A stretch of DNA of 64,000 nt, taken from positions 88,951-152,950 of the forward strand of contig NKJG01000007.1 of assembly GCA_002256395.1 (NCBI GenBank), given 5' to 3'. The notes beneath the pieces are model-generated. The model was not told where the DNA came from. It did no database searches and saw only the letters and a list, made by a program, of their open reading frames with translations. Both the position numbers and the translations under genes were made by a program. Below are positions 8,225 to 18,349 of this stretch, piece after piece (position 1 is the first letter of the stretch; every line of letters starts with the position of its first letter). The DNA is from Bacteroidetes bacterium B1(2017). Lineage in GTDB: Bacteria > Bacteroidota > Bacteroidia > UKL13-3.

Positions 8225-9844
8225 ATGAATAACTTAGTTACCGAACTTCACCAACGTTTAGAAAAAATAGCCCAAGGTGGCGGCGCAAAAGCAGCAGCCA
8301 AACAAAAAGAAAAAGGCAAAATGTTAGCACGTGAACGTGTTGCCTACCTCTTGGATAAAGATAAACCACAGCTAGAAATTGGTGCCATTGCCGGTTATGA
8401 AATGTATGCCGAACATGGTGGCTGCCCAGGTGGTGGAGTTGTAGTTGTAATGGGATATGTAAGCGGAAGACAATGTATTGTGGTAGCAAATGATGCAACC
8501 GTAAAAGCTGGAGCTTGGTTCCCTATTACTGGTAAGAAAAACTTAAGAGCTCAAGAAATTTCCATCGAGAATAAATTGCCTATCATATATTTAGTTGATA
8601 GCGCAGGTGTGTATTTGCCTATGCAAGACGAAATTTTTCCGGACAAAGAACACTTTGGAAGAATTTTTAGAAACAATGCCGTCATGAGTAGTATGGGAAT
8701 TACCCAAATTGCGGCTGTTATGGGCTCTTGTGTGGCTGGCGGAGCCTACCTTCCTATAATGAGTGATGAAGCCATGATAGTTGATAAAACTGGCTCTATT
8801 TTCCTCGCTGGCTCATACCTTGTTAAAGCTGCCATTGGCGAAGATATAGATAATGAAACTTTAGGTGGTGCTTCTACACATTGCGAGATTAGTGGAGTTA
8901 CCGATTATAAATTTGAAAACGATGCAGCTTGCCTAGATAGAATTAAACGCATCTTTGATAAAATTGGTGATTTTGAAAAGGCGGGCTTTAATAGGGTTGA
9001 ACCTATTGCTCCAAAAAAATCAATGGATGATGTATATGAAGCAGTAGCCAATTTTAGCAAGCCTTTTGATGTAATGGAAATTATTGAACGCATTGTAGAT
9101 GCAGATAGTTTCGACCCTTACAAGGACCTTTATGGCAAAACTATTATTTGTGGCTATGCACGTGTAAATGGCTGGGCTGTTGGTATAGTAGCCAATAACC
9201 GTTTGGTGGTAAAAGCAAAAAAGCCTAAACAAAGCGCCAGCGACAATCCAGTAGAAATGCAAATAGGTGGCGTAATTTATAGCGATAGTGCTGATAAAGC
9301 AGCTCACTTTATTATGAATTGCAATCAAAAGAAAATACCATTAGTTTTCTTACAAGACGTTACCGGCTTTATGGTTGGTTCGAGAAGCGAACATGGCGGA
9401 ATTATTAAAGATGGCGCCAAATTAGTGAACGCTCAGGCCAATTCAGTGGTTCCAAAATTTACCATTATTACAGGCAACAGTTATGGCGCAGGTAATTATG
9501 CAATGTGTGGTAAAGCCTACGACCCTAGATTAATTGCCGCTTGGCCAAACGCAAAAATTGCCGTTATGGGTGGAGCACAGGCAGCTAAAGTTTTATTGCA
9601 AATTGAAGAAGCAAGCTTAAAAGCAAAAGGTGAGGAAATTGATGAAGTAAAACATAAAGCTTTATTGGATCAAATAACCGAACGATACGACCGTCAAACA
9701 AGTCCGTATTACGCAGCCGCACGACTTTGGGTAGATGCGATTATTGACCCTAAAGAAACGCGAAATTGGATAAGCATGGGCATTGAAGCAGCTAACCACG
9801 CTCCAATAACAAAAGAGTTCAGACCTGGAGTAATTAGAGCTTAA
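8225..9844 (+). CDS. Acyl-CoA carboxylase carboxyltransferase (beta) subunit, methylcrotonyl-CoA carboxylase-like
   Basis: A 540-residue carboxyltransferase subunit of a biotin-dependent acyl-CoA carboxylase. I chose the ATG at 8225 (MNNLVTELHQRL...) because it gives the usual N-terminus ('KARERVAYLLD' analogue follows); the frame also runs back to 8126 through sequence that looks non-coding. Two crotonase-like halves are visible. The stretch VDSAGVYLPMQDEIFPDKEH and 'FGRIFRNNA' is more like 3-methylcrotonyl-CoA carboxylase beta than propionyl-CoA carboxylase, and the oxyanion-hole Gly-rich turns 'GSCVAGGAYLP' and 'GNSYGAGNYAMCG' are intact. It would transfer carboxyl from carboxybiotin to an acyl-CoA in leucine or odd-chain degradation. 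No biotin carboxylase subunit gene is adjacent. Confidence 0.9.
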   Translation: MNNLVTELHQRLEKIAQGGGAKAAAKQKEKGKMLARERVAYLLDKDKPQLEIGAIAGYEMYAEHGGCPGGGVVVVMGYVSGRQCIVVANDATVKAGAWFPITGKKNLRAQEISIENKLPIIYLVDSAGVYLPMQDEIFPDKEHFGRIFRNNAVMSSMGITQIAAVMGSCVAGGAYLPIMSDEAMIVDKTGSIFLAGSYLVKAAIGEDIDNETLGGASTHCEISGVTDYKFENDAACLDRIKRIFDKIGDFEKAGFNRVEPIAPKKSMDDVYEAVANFSKPFDVMEIIERIVDADSFDPYKDLYGKTIICGYARVNGWAVGIVANNRLVVKAKKPKQSASDNPVEMQIGGVIYSDSADKAAHFIMNCNQKKIPLVFLQDVTGFMVGSRSEHGGIIKDGAKLVNAQANSVVPKFTIITGNSYGAGNYAMCGKAYDPRLIAAWPNAKIAVMGGAQAAKVLLQIEEASLKAKGEEIDEVKHKALLDQITERYDRQTSPYYAAARLWVDAIIDPKETRNWISMGIEAANHAPITKEFRPGVIRA

Positions 9845-9858
9845 TCGTTTCCGTTCTT

Positions 9859-12468
9859 ATGCCTAGAAATCAAAACCTACTTTGCTTCCTAATTTTAATT
9901 CTCGCCTTCCCTTTTATTGGTTCAGCCCAAAAGCAGAAGCTTATTATTAAGCCTTTACCAAATTGGATTAAAAAGGTTCCTATAAATTCAAGCCTAAAGG
10001 TAAATGAAAGCCATGTAGAAAACGGCTGTTACTATATGCTTTTAGACGAACAAATTCTAGTTAAAGAAGAATTAGAATACAACCATTATGCACTCAAAAT
10101 TATGAGTGACGCAGGTGTTCAAAGTGGTTCAGAAATTAGTGTGGTATATGATCCAAGCTATCAAGAATTACAATTCCATTATATACGTGTTCTCAGAAAA
10201 AAAGAAACCATACAACAACTAGGTATCGCACAGGTTCAGTTTTTACAGCGTGAAGAAGATTTAGACTCCAAAATATATGATGGTTCTTTTACTGCCTATA
10301 TTGCCTTAACAGATGTGCGCAAAGGAGATGTTATAGAATATGCGTATACCTTAAAAGGTAGAAATCCTGTTTTCAAAAACACGTTTTTTTCTATTCGTGC
10401 ATTGGAGTTTAGCCAGCCAATTGCCCAAGAATATTTACGTTATTCTACACCAACAAACAGAAAATTATACCATAAAATAAATGGCAAAAAAGTACTCAAG
10501 CAAAAAACATTTATTGAAAATGGATATAGTGTTTTAGAAATAGAATCGAGTTGCCTTGAACCCATTGAAGCAGAGGAAAACGTTCCCTATAAAAGCGACC
10601 CTCAATATCCGTATATTACGGTTTCTGAATTCGAAACTTGGGAACAAGTGGTAAAATGGGCGCTTCCCTTGTATGAATTGGATAACCCTAATTCGGCAGA
10701 ACTTAAAAAGAAGGTTGCAGAAATAGTAACGCCATATAAAAAGAAAGAAGATCAAATAATGGCGATTATTCGTTTTGTGCAAGACGAAATAAGATACCTT
10801 GGATTAGAATCTGGAATTAGCTCTCATAAACCAACAGAATCGGCATTGGTGCTAAAACGTCGTTTTGGCGATTGTAAGGACAAGAGTTTGTTATTATTTA
10901 GGATGCTTAGAGAAATAGGTATTAGCTCATCACCTGCCCTCATTTCAACCAATACACGCCAATATTTAGAAAACGACCTTCCAGGCCCACAGCAATTTGA
11001 CCATGTAACCTTAACCTTTTTATTTAATAATGTTAGCTATTGGGTAGACCCAACCATCTCTTACCAAAGAGGAGACATAAGTCGCTTTCAATTCCCAGAT
11101 TATGCTTGGGCCTTAGTAATTAAGGAGGGTGAAAACAAATTATCTTCTATTCAGTCAAATACTGCTATTCGTAAAAAAGTCATCCAAGAAGAATTTACCA
11201 TTGCCGATTCTACCTCACCCGTAAAACTAAAAGTAACTTCAAAATTTTATGGAGTAGAAGCAGATAATATTCGCTATGATTTTGCCACAAGCAGTATCAA
11301 TGAAATAGAAAAAGGCTATACCTCTTTTTATCAAAAAATATACTCTCGCGTTAAGAAAACAAAAGGAATTGAAACATTCGACAATGATTCTGAAAACATC
11401 TTTACCGTATGCGAAAATTATGAGATTAATAAAATGTGGACCTTTGATAAGGAGAGTGGAAATATTAATCTAGAAGTATACCCTGAAGCCTTAATGGCAG
11501 ATATTGTTGTGCCAGAACAACGCATTCGAAAATACCCTCTTGCACTTAATTACCCTCTAGTATTAGAACAACAAATTGAATTGGTATTACCATCTAATTG
11601 GGATATAAATGAAGATGCTCTTTCGAAAAAAAATCCGCATTTTGTTTATCAATATAATTCCAGAAAAACAGAAGCAAACAGAATTATACTGCAGTATAGT
11701 TATATCATTGGAAAAGATGAAGTAGAACCATACGATATGGAGCAATTTTGCACTGATTTAACCGAAGCAAAACGCCTCAATGCATACTCTATTTCATGGA
11801 GCAGTAATTCTCCAAATAATGTTGCCAAAACTATACAAAGTGGAGATACAAACTGGATACTTGTATTTTGGACATTAATTTTATGCCTTTTATGCCTGTA
11901 CTTTTTCCAAAAAGTTTATGCTTGGGATCAAGCTCCAAGAGGCTATGTTAAGTATGCAGCAAACATAGAAGGATGGCTTATTTTGCATGGAATAGGAATG
12001 TTTATTTCTCCGTTCATTCTCTTGTATAATTTTAGTGTGGCAGGTTATTTTAATATCAACACTTGGGAGAGTTTTACCGCTACTCAAAACAAAGCACTAT
12101 ATGGAGTATTCTTTACGATTGAAATGAGCAGTTGGATTATATTATTTTGCCTAAATATTCTATGCATTGTTTTGTTTTTGAATCGCAGAAGCTCCTACCC
12201 CAAAATATACCTTTTCTTTATTTCTTATTTCTTCTTTAGTTTGCTTTTGGACATCGTATTTGCCAAAATGGTGAATTCGGAGGCCTACCTAGATGAAATT
12301 ATTCGATCTCTCTTTTCAGTTGGTATAAATGCAAGCATCTGGGGTACCTATTTATTTAGAAGCAATCGTTCCAAAATAACCTTTGTGTACACCTACGACA
12401 AATCTCTGGAGTTGCATGAAGAAACACCTTGGAATTCTATCAAAGGCTATGAAACCCCAATAGAATAA
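9859..12468 (+). CDS. DUF3857 / transglutaminase-like protein with C-terminal DUF2569-like membrane domain
   Basis: A 869-residue exported membrane protein. A signal peptide (~1-23) is followed by a DUF3857 domain (~50-230), a transglutaminase-like core (~260-420) and, after a beta-rich region, four to five hydrophobic helices (~660-835). A complete transglutaminase/cysteine-protease triad is visible: Cys339 in RFGDCKDKS, His382 in QFDHVTL and Asp397 in YWVDPT. The C-terminal 'GWLILHGIGMFISPFIL' resembles DUF2569. The catalytic domain would face the periplasm. DUF3857-transglutaminase proteins are common in Bacteroidota, but their substrates are unknown. It starts 15 bp after the carboxyltransferase gene. 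Confidence 0.85.
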   Translation: MPRNQNLLCFLILILAFPFIGSAQKQKLIIKPLPNWIKKVPINSSLKVNESHVENGCYYMLLDEQILVKEELEYNHYALKIMSDAGVQSGSEISVVYDPSYQELQFHYIRVLRKKETIQQLGIAQVQFLQREEDLDSKIYDGSFTAYIALTDVRKGDVIEYAYTLKGRNPVFKNTFFSIRALEFSQPIAQEYLRYSTPTNRKLYHKINGKKVLKQKTFIENGYSVLEIESSCLEPIEAEENVPYKSDPQYPYITVSEFETWEQVVKWALPLYELDNPNSAELKKKVAEIVTPYKKKEDQIMAIIRFVQDEIRYLGLESGISSHKPTESALVLKRRFGDCKDKSLLLFRMLREIGISSSPALISTNTRQYLENDLPGPQQFDHVTLTFLFNNVSYWVDPTISYQRGDISRFQFPDYAWALVIKEGENKLSSIQSNTAIRKKVIQEEFTIADSTSPVKLKVTSKFYGVEADNIRYDFATSSINEIEKGYTSFYQKIYSRVKKTKGIETFDNDSENIFTVCENYEINKMWTFDKESGNINLEVYPEALMADIVVPEQRIRKYPLALNYPLVLEQQIELVLPSNWDINEDALSKKNPHFVYQYNSRKTEANRIILQYSYIIGKDEVEPYDMEQFCTDLTEAKRLNAYSISWSSNSPNNVAKTIQSGDTNWILVFWTLILCLLCLYFFQKVYAWDQAPRGYVKYAANIEGWLILHGIGMFISPFILLYNFSVAGYFNINTWESFTATQNKALYGVFFTIEMSSWIILFCLNILCIVLFLNRRSSYPKIYLFFISYFFFSLLLDIVFAKMVNSEAYLDEIIRSLFSVGINASIWGTYLFRSNRSKITFVYTYDKSLELHEETPWNSIKGYETPIE

Positions 12469-12637
12469 GGAAACTCCTGGCAAAACTCCCAATTTTAGAT
12501 AGCAAATTGGAGTTAAAAACAGCTCCAAAAATAAAGTTTGGTTTTTTATAAGAGACGAAAATAATTCTCGTTTAACATTATGAATTTACAAAAATTCTAG
12601 TGTACTTAGTAGAACCAAAATCAACCCACCACATTTT

Positions 12638-15600
12638 ATGAAAACCCTTGCGCCAATAAAGTATTGGCTCACCAAAAAACCGGTAGTAATCACACTATCC
12701 GTATTAGCTCTTGTTTCATCTATTTATTTCTTGACTAACAAAGTCAATGCTAAGAAAAGAGGTCGAGTAAACCCAGCCTTTGCCAGCTATATTAGCGCGC
12801 ACACGGCAGGAAGTATCTCTCGTCAATCAAACATCCGAATTCAACTAGCTGGCAATTTTGCCGACAGTAGTAAAATTGGAAAAATTGCAGATGTGTTTTC
12901 ATTTGAACCTTCTATTAAAGGAGAGGCGCGTTGGGTTGATGCCTCCACCATTGAATTTAAACCTGCCGAAAACCTGCCTTCGGGTCAGGATTATGAGGCT
13001 ACCTTTTTGCTAGAAAGTGTGGTAGATGTGGCTCCAGATTTGGAAGAATTCCCGTTCCAATTTTCTGTCATCCAACAATCCTTTGAGGTGAGTTTTCCAA
13101 TTTTTGAATCGCTTGACCCTAATAAACTCATTTACCAAAGAGTTAGCGGAACCCTATCTACGGCTGATGTAGAGGATGAAAAGAAAATAGAACAATTACT
13201 TACTTGCAAACAAGAAGGCAAATCGTTTTGGGTTAAATGGGAACATGCAGCCGATAAAAAAACACATCGCTATTTTGTAGATAGTATTTTAAGAAAAAGC
13301 AATGCCAGCGAAGTTATTGTTGCTTGGGATGGTGCAGCCCTTGACCTTAAACTTACAGGAGAACATAAACTTACGATACCCGCCATTGGCGACTTTAGTG
13401 CCATAGATGCCAAAGTTATTAATGATGGCTCACAATTTATTTCGGTCTATTTTTCTGACCCCATATTACCAGGCCAAGACTTAACTGGGCTAATCCATTT
13501 TGCAGGAGTTGCAACGCCTGCTAATGGCCAAGGAATTGAGCTCCGGTATTCCATTGATGGGCATCAGGTGAAATGCTATCCTAACGTTACGCTAACGGGT
13601 AATTATCAATTAATGATAGAACCGGGCATATTAAATACCTTACGCTATAAACTAAAAAAAGCTCAAGTATTTAACCTCGATTTTGCCGATTTACTACCCT
13701 CGGTAAACATTTTAGGAAAAGGTGTAATAATGCCCGCGAGTAATAAAATAATGCTGCCCTTTGAAGCTGTTAGTTTAAATGCGGTGGATGTAAGCATTAC
13801 AAAAATCTATGAAAATAACGTTGCCCAATTTCTTCAGGTAAACGACCTTAAAGGCGACAGGGAAATTGCTCGAGTTGGCCGCCCCATGCTTAAGAAAACC
13901 ATTCGTTTGGACCAGGATAAATTATTGGATTTAAGAAAAGTAAATACGTTTAATTTAAACCTGGATGAGCTCATTAAAACAGAACCTGGAGCCATTTACC
14001 AAGTTAAAATTACGTTCAAAAAAGCATATTCTTTATACCGTTGCACCGGCGAAGAGGCCAATACTACAGAGGAAGAAATGCAACAGGTTGAACCCGAAGA
14101 AAACTGGGATGGAGACCCTCAAGCCGATGCAAGTTCGTGGGATTTTGCAGATGAATATTATGCCGATGATTATAATTGGAATGATAGAGATAACCCTTGC
14201 AAAAATTCGTATTTCAATCCCTCGCGTTGGGCTAAAAGAAATATTATGTCGTCTGACCTAGGCATTATTGCCAAGCGAGGAAGTACCAATGAGTTTATTT
14301 TTGCCGTAACTCATTTGCTAAGCACAAAACCAATTAGTGGTGTTACACTTGAATTATTAGATTACCAACAACAACTTATAAGCTCTGGCTCAACCAATGG
14401 TGAAGGGATGGCCAAAATATCTTTTACTCGTAAGCCATTTATGTTGGTGGCCAAATACAAAGAACAAAGAGGCTATTTAAAATTAGATGATGGTTCTTCC
14501 TTAGCATTAAGTCAGTTTGATGTATCGGGCGATGTGGTGCAAAAAGGCCTAAAAGGCCTGCTATACGGCGAACGCGGTGTGTGGCGCCCAGGCGACTCTC
14601 TTTTCCTAACCTTTATTTTAGAGGATAAAAATAAAACGCTTCCTAAATTTCATCCGGTAAGCTTAGAACTATATAATCCACTTGGCGCTTTATATAAACG
14701 TTTGGTTCAGGCCAACTCTTTAAATGGCTTTTATGATTTTAGAACCTGCACCGATGCCGATGCAATAACAGGTAATTACATTGCTAAAGTAAAAGTGGGT
14801 GGCGTAACCTTTCAAAAGACTTTAAAGATTGAAACGGTGATGCCAAACCGATTAAAAATTGAACTTAATTTCCCGAAACCCTACTTAGAAAAAGATCAGG
14901 AAATTAAAACAATGCTTAAATCTAAATGGCTTCATGGTGCCATTGCCGATGGCTTAGACGCCAAAGTAGACGCCACTCTTACTCCAGCTACCACTAGCAT
15001 TAAGCGCTACCCAGAATATGTTTTTGATAACCCTACTCGTAAGTTTAGTAGCGAAACTCAAACCATTTTTGAAGGCAAACTAAATGAAAATGGAGAGGCT
15101 AATTTAAACATTGATTTTAAACTTGAAAACGCAGCAGCAGGAATGCTAAATGCAAACTTTGTTACCAAGGTGTTTGAACCAGGTGGTAATTTTAGCATTG
15201 ATAGATTTAGTATTCCTTACCATCCATACAAAACCTATATTGGTATTAAAGTACCTAAAGGTGATGTAGCTAGAGGAATGCTGCTTACCGATACCAACCA
15301 TACCGTACAAGTTGTTTGTGTTAACCCTGATGGAAGCCTTATGCGCGGCCAAAGAAAGGCCACTGCACGCTTATTTAAAATTAATTGGCGTTGGTGGTGG
15401 GACAAAAATGAAGAAGACCTTAGCTCATACTCAAACAGCGAAGAATACGCTAGTTTAATGGAGCAAGAAATTACCGTAACAAATGGTATTGGTAAATTTA
15501 ACTTTAGAGTAAACTACCCCGATTGGGGCAGGTATATACTGATTGTGGAAGATGAAGAAGGACATAGCACCGGTAAAACATTTTATATGGATTGGCCAGG

Positions 15601-18271
15601 TTGGGCTGGCAGAGCCCAAAGAGACAATGCTATGGAAGCTGCTATGCTAACCTTTAGCATGAACAAATCGAGTTATGTGGTGGGCGAAAAAGCTAGCATT
15701 AGCATTCCAACACCTCAAGCAGGTAGGGCTTTACTAAGTCTTGAATCTGGAACAGAGGTAATAGAAACACATTGGATTGAAGCCCAAAAAGGACAAACAT
15801 CCTATACCTTTACCATTACCAAAAGCATGTTGCCAAATGTATATGCGCACATTACCTTGGTTCAGCCACATGCCCAAATAATAAATGATTTACCGATACG
15901 CATGTATGGTATGATGCCCATTAAGGTAGAAGACCCAACAACTATTTTGGCGCCGGTAATAAACATGGCAAATCAAATTAGGCCAGATGTAAATAACCAA
16001 GTAAGTATCTCTGAAGCCACAGGAAAACCAATGACCTATACCTTGGCCATTGTGGATGAAGGCTTATTGGATTTAACACGTTTTAAAACACCCGACCCGC
16101 ATACGCATTTTTATGCAAGAGAAGCTTTAGGTGTTAAAACGTGGGATATGTATGATTTTGTGATGGGTGCTTTTGGAACCCAATTCAACCGCATCCTAAG
16201 CATTGGTGGCGATGAGGGATTAAATAGAAAATCGGGAGCCAATAAAGCCAAACGATTTAAACCAGTAGTTAAATTTATTGGTCCGTTTTACTTGCCTGCT
16301 GGGCAAACGCACTCGCATACCATAAACATACAAGATTATGTAGGCTCTGTTAGAGTAATGGTTGTGGCGGCGCAAGAAGGAGCATATGGCTTTGCAGAAA
16401 AAGCAGTACCTGTTAAAAAGCCCCTTATGATTTTGGCTACTTTGCCAAGAGTGTTGAGGCCTAATGAAGAAGTAAAACTTCCTGTAAACGTATTTGCGCT
16501 CGAAAATTTTGTGAAGCAAGTAAACATAACAGTAAGCGGAAATGAATTGGTAGAGATTGTTGGAAGCAACAAAAAGACCATGAAATTTAGCAGACCAGGA
16601 GATGAAATAATTGACTTTGACCTAAGAGTTAAAAAAGGCTTAGGCATTGCAAAGGTGCGCGTAACAGCCACTTCGGGTGGAGAAAAGGCAGTGTATGATG
16701 TTGAATTGGATGTTCAAAATCCGAACCCGTATGAAAACAATATCTATCAAGGTACTATTGATGCGGCTAGAACTTGGGATCAAAAATACGATTTGCCAGG
16801 TATGGTTGGAACCAATACTGCGTCGTTAGAAATAAGCAGCATACCTCCTATTAACTTAGAAAAACGACTTCGCTACTTGGTGCAATACCCTCATGGTTGT
16901 GTAGAACAAACAACCTCTGCCGTATTCCCACAATTAGCCTTGAACCGACTCCTAGAATTGCACGATGGATGGAAACGTGAAATTGAAAAAAATATCAAAG
17001 CAGGTATTAATAGATTGAAAGGTTTTCAAACAGCAGAAGGAGGAATGGGCTATTGGCAAGGAGAACAAAATGCCAATGAGTGGGCAACAAATTATGCAGG
17101 TCATTTTATGGTTGAGGCACAAAATGCAGGTTATTCTTTGCCATTAAATTTTATTAGTAATTGGAAAAAATTCCAACGCAATAAAGCCCTTGCCTGGATG
17201 CCAAGTAATGGCGATGAATTTACACAAGCCTATCGCTTATATACTTTGGCCTTGGCTAAAGCTCCAGAATTAGGAGCCATGAACCGACTTAAAGAAACAA
17301 CTAATTTAAGTTCTGCATCGCGCTGGAGACTTGCGGCTGCGTATGTTTTGGCAGGTAATAAAGAAGTTGCCCAAAATTTAATACGTGCCGAAAAATTGAG
17401 TGTTGTAAATCAATCAACGCCTGAAATGGAAATTAGCTTTGGTTCGCCCGAACGCGATGAAGCATTTATTTTAGAAACATTGGTATTAATGGGCGAGAAA
17501 ACGAAAGCCAATATGGTGCTTAAAAAAGTTTGTGCCAACCTTAGTAGCGATTTGTGGATGAGCACTCAAAGTACTGCCTACTCATTAATTGCAGTTGCAA
17601 GTTTAACGGGCAAATTTAACGACGCAAAAACGGTAGAATTTGAATATACAATTAATGGCAAAACAACCAGCTATAGAACCAATGGACATATGGCTCAAAT
17701 TCAATTGCCAGTTAACGGAATACAAGCTGGAAAAGTTAGCGTAAAAAATAAAAGCGGTCAGGTAGTTTTTGCTAGATTAATAACTCGTGGTCAGCCCGAA
17801 ATTGGCAAACAAACAGCTGCACAAAATAACCTCGCTATGGAAATAAATTATAAGACCATGCAAAACGTGCCTCTTAACCCTTTGAGCATAGAACAAGGTA
17901 CAGATTTTAAAGTGGAGGTAACGCTTACAAACCCAGGATTAATGGGCAATTACAGCAATATGGCTCTCTCACAAATCTTTCCTTCGGGATGGGAAATTCA
18001 TAATAGCAGAATGGACAATAATGCCACCGAAGAACAATATGGTGTGCCACGTTACCAAGATATTAGAGACGATAGAGTGTATTCGTATTTTGATTTAGGT
18101 GCCCATCAAAAAGTAACGTATGTGCTCTTATTAAATGCCTCGTATCTGGGTAAGTTTTATTTACCAGGTATAAGCTGTGAAGGTATGTATAATGGACAAA
18201 TACAAGCTCGAACCGCTGGAACTTGGGTAGAAGTTGTTGCAAAGAAATCAAGTACTCTTACAGCGAAATAA
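12638..18271 (+). CDS. Bacterial alpha-2-macroglobulin, thioester type, membrane-anchored
   Basis: A 1877-residue periplasmic protease-trap. Instead of the lipobox seen in E. coli YfhM it has an N-terminal membrane anchor (VITLSVLALVSSIYFLTN, residues ~18-35). The macroglobulin region contains the typical 'LYGERGVWRPGDSLFL' strand, and an acidic Asp/Trp-rich insert lies at ~residues 485-525. The thioester motif PHGCVEQ is intact, with Cys1421 and Gln1424, inside the alpha/alpha-toroid thioester domain (~1400-1700). By family knowledge it covalently traps attacking proteases. It is followed by pbpC, the classic A2M-PBP1C pair for protecting and repairing the envelope. A strong hairpin at 18287-18328 lies between them. 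Confidence 0.93.
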   Translation: MKTLAPIKYWLTKKPVVITLSVLALVSSIYFLTNKVNAKKRGRVNPAFASYISAHTAGSISRQSNIRIQLAGNFADSSKIGKIADVFSFEPSIKGEARWVDASTIEFKPAENLPSGQDYEATFLLESVVDVAPDLEEFPFQFSVIQQSFEVSFPIFESLDPNKLIYQRVSGTLSTADVEDEKKIEQLLTCKQEGKSFWVKWEHAADKKTHRYFVDSILRKSNASEVIVAWDGAALDLKLTGEHKLTIPAIGDFSAIDAKVINDGSQFISVYFSDPILPGQDLTGLIHFAGVATPANGQGIELRYSIDGHQVKCYPNVTLTGNYQLMIEPGILNTLRYKLKKAQVFNLDFADLLPSVNILGKGVIMPASNKIMLPFEAVSLNAVDVSITKIYENNVAQFLQVNDLKGDREIARVGRPMLKKTIRLDQDKLLDLRKVNTFNLNLDELIKTEPGAIYQVKITFKKAYSLYRCTGEEANTTEEEMQQVEPEENWDGDPQADASSWDFADEYYADDYNWNDRDNPCKNSYFNPSRWAKRNIMSSDLGIIAKRGSTNEFIFAVTHLLSTKPISGVTLELLDYQQQLISSGSTNGEGMAKISFTRKPFMLVAKYKEQRGYLKLDDGSSLALSQFDVSGDVVQKGLKGLLYGERGVWRPGDSLFLTFILEDKNKTLPKFHPVSLELYNPLGALYKRLVQANSLNGFYDFRTCTDADAITGNYIAKVKVGGVTFQKTLKIETVMPNRLKIELNFPKPYLEKDQEIKTMLKSKWLHGAIADGLDAKVDATLTPATTSIKRYPEYVFDNPTRKFSSETQTIFEGKLNENGEANLNIDFKLENAAAGMLNANFVTKVFEPGGNFSIDRFSIPYHPYKTYIGIKVPKGDVARGMLLTDTNHTVQVVCVNPDGSLMRGQRKATARLFKINWRWWWDKNEEDLSSYSNSEEYASLMEQEITVTNGIGKFNFRVNYPDWGRYILIVEDEEGHSTGKTFYMDWPGWAGRAQRDNAMEAAMLTFSMNKSSYVVGEKASISIPTPQAGRALLSLESGTEVIETHWIEAQKGQTSYTFTITKSMLPNVYAHITLVQPHAQIINDLPIRMYGMMPIKVEDPTTILAPVINMANQIRPDVNNQVSISEATGKPMTYTLAIVDEGLLDLTRFKTPDPHTHFYAREALGVKTWDMYDFVMGAFGTQFNRILSIGGDEGLNRKSGANKAKRFKPVVKFIGPFYLPAGQTHSHTINIQDYVGSVRVMVVAAQEGAYGFAEKAVPVKKPLMILATLPRVLRPNEEVKLPVNVFALENFVKQVNITVSGNELVEIVGSNKKTMKFSRPGDEIIDFDLRVKKGLGIAKVRVTATSGGEKAVYDVELDVQNPNPYENNIYQGTIDAARTWDQKYDLPGMVGTNTASLEISSIPPINLEKRLRYLVQYPHGCVEQTTSAVFPQLALNRLLELHDGWKREIEKNIKAGINRLKGFQTAEGGMGYWQGEQNANEWATNYAGHFMVEAQNAGYSLPLNFISNWKKFQRNKALAWMPSNGDEFTQAYRLYTLALAKAPELGAMNRLKETTNLSSASRWRLAAAYVLAGNKEVAQNLIRAEKLSVVNQSTPEMEISFGSPERDEAFILETLVLMGEKTKANMVLKKVCANLSSDLWMSTQSTAYSLIAVASLTGKFNDAKTVEFEYTINGKTTSYRTNGHMAQIQLPVNGIQAGKVSVKNKSGQVVFARLITRGQPEIGKQTAAQNNLAMEINYKTMQNVPLNPLSIEQGTDFKVEVTLTNPGLMGNYSNMALSQIFPSGWEIHNSRMDNNATEEQYGVPRYQDIRDDRVYSYFDLGAHQKVTYVLLLNASYLGKFYLPGISCEGMYNGQIQARTAGTWVEVVAKKSSTLTAK

Positions 18272-18286
18272 GGTTTTCAAAAAATT

Positions 18287-18328
18287 AAGTAAACCAAGCT
18301 TCCTATATACATGAAGCTTGGTTTACTT
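18287..18328 (+). terminator. Strong perfect hairpin between A2M and pbpC
   Basis: A perfect 16-bp stem (18287-18302 with 18313-18328) encloses a 10-nt loop and is followed by only a short AT-rich tail (TTTAATA). It probably attenuates or terminates the A2M transcript, 22 bp before the pbpC start. The absence of a long T-run leaves open an mRNA-stabilising or bidirectional role. Confidence 0.6.
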
Positions 18329-18349
18329 TAATACATTATCAAAAAAAGC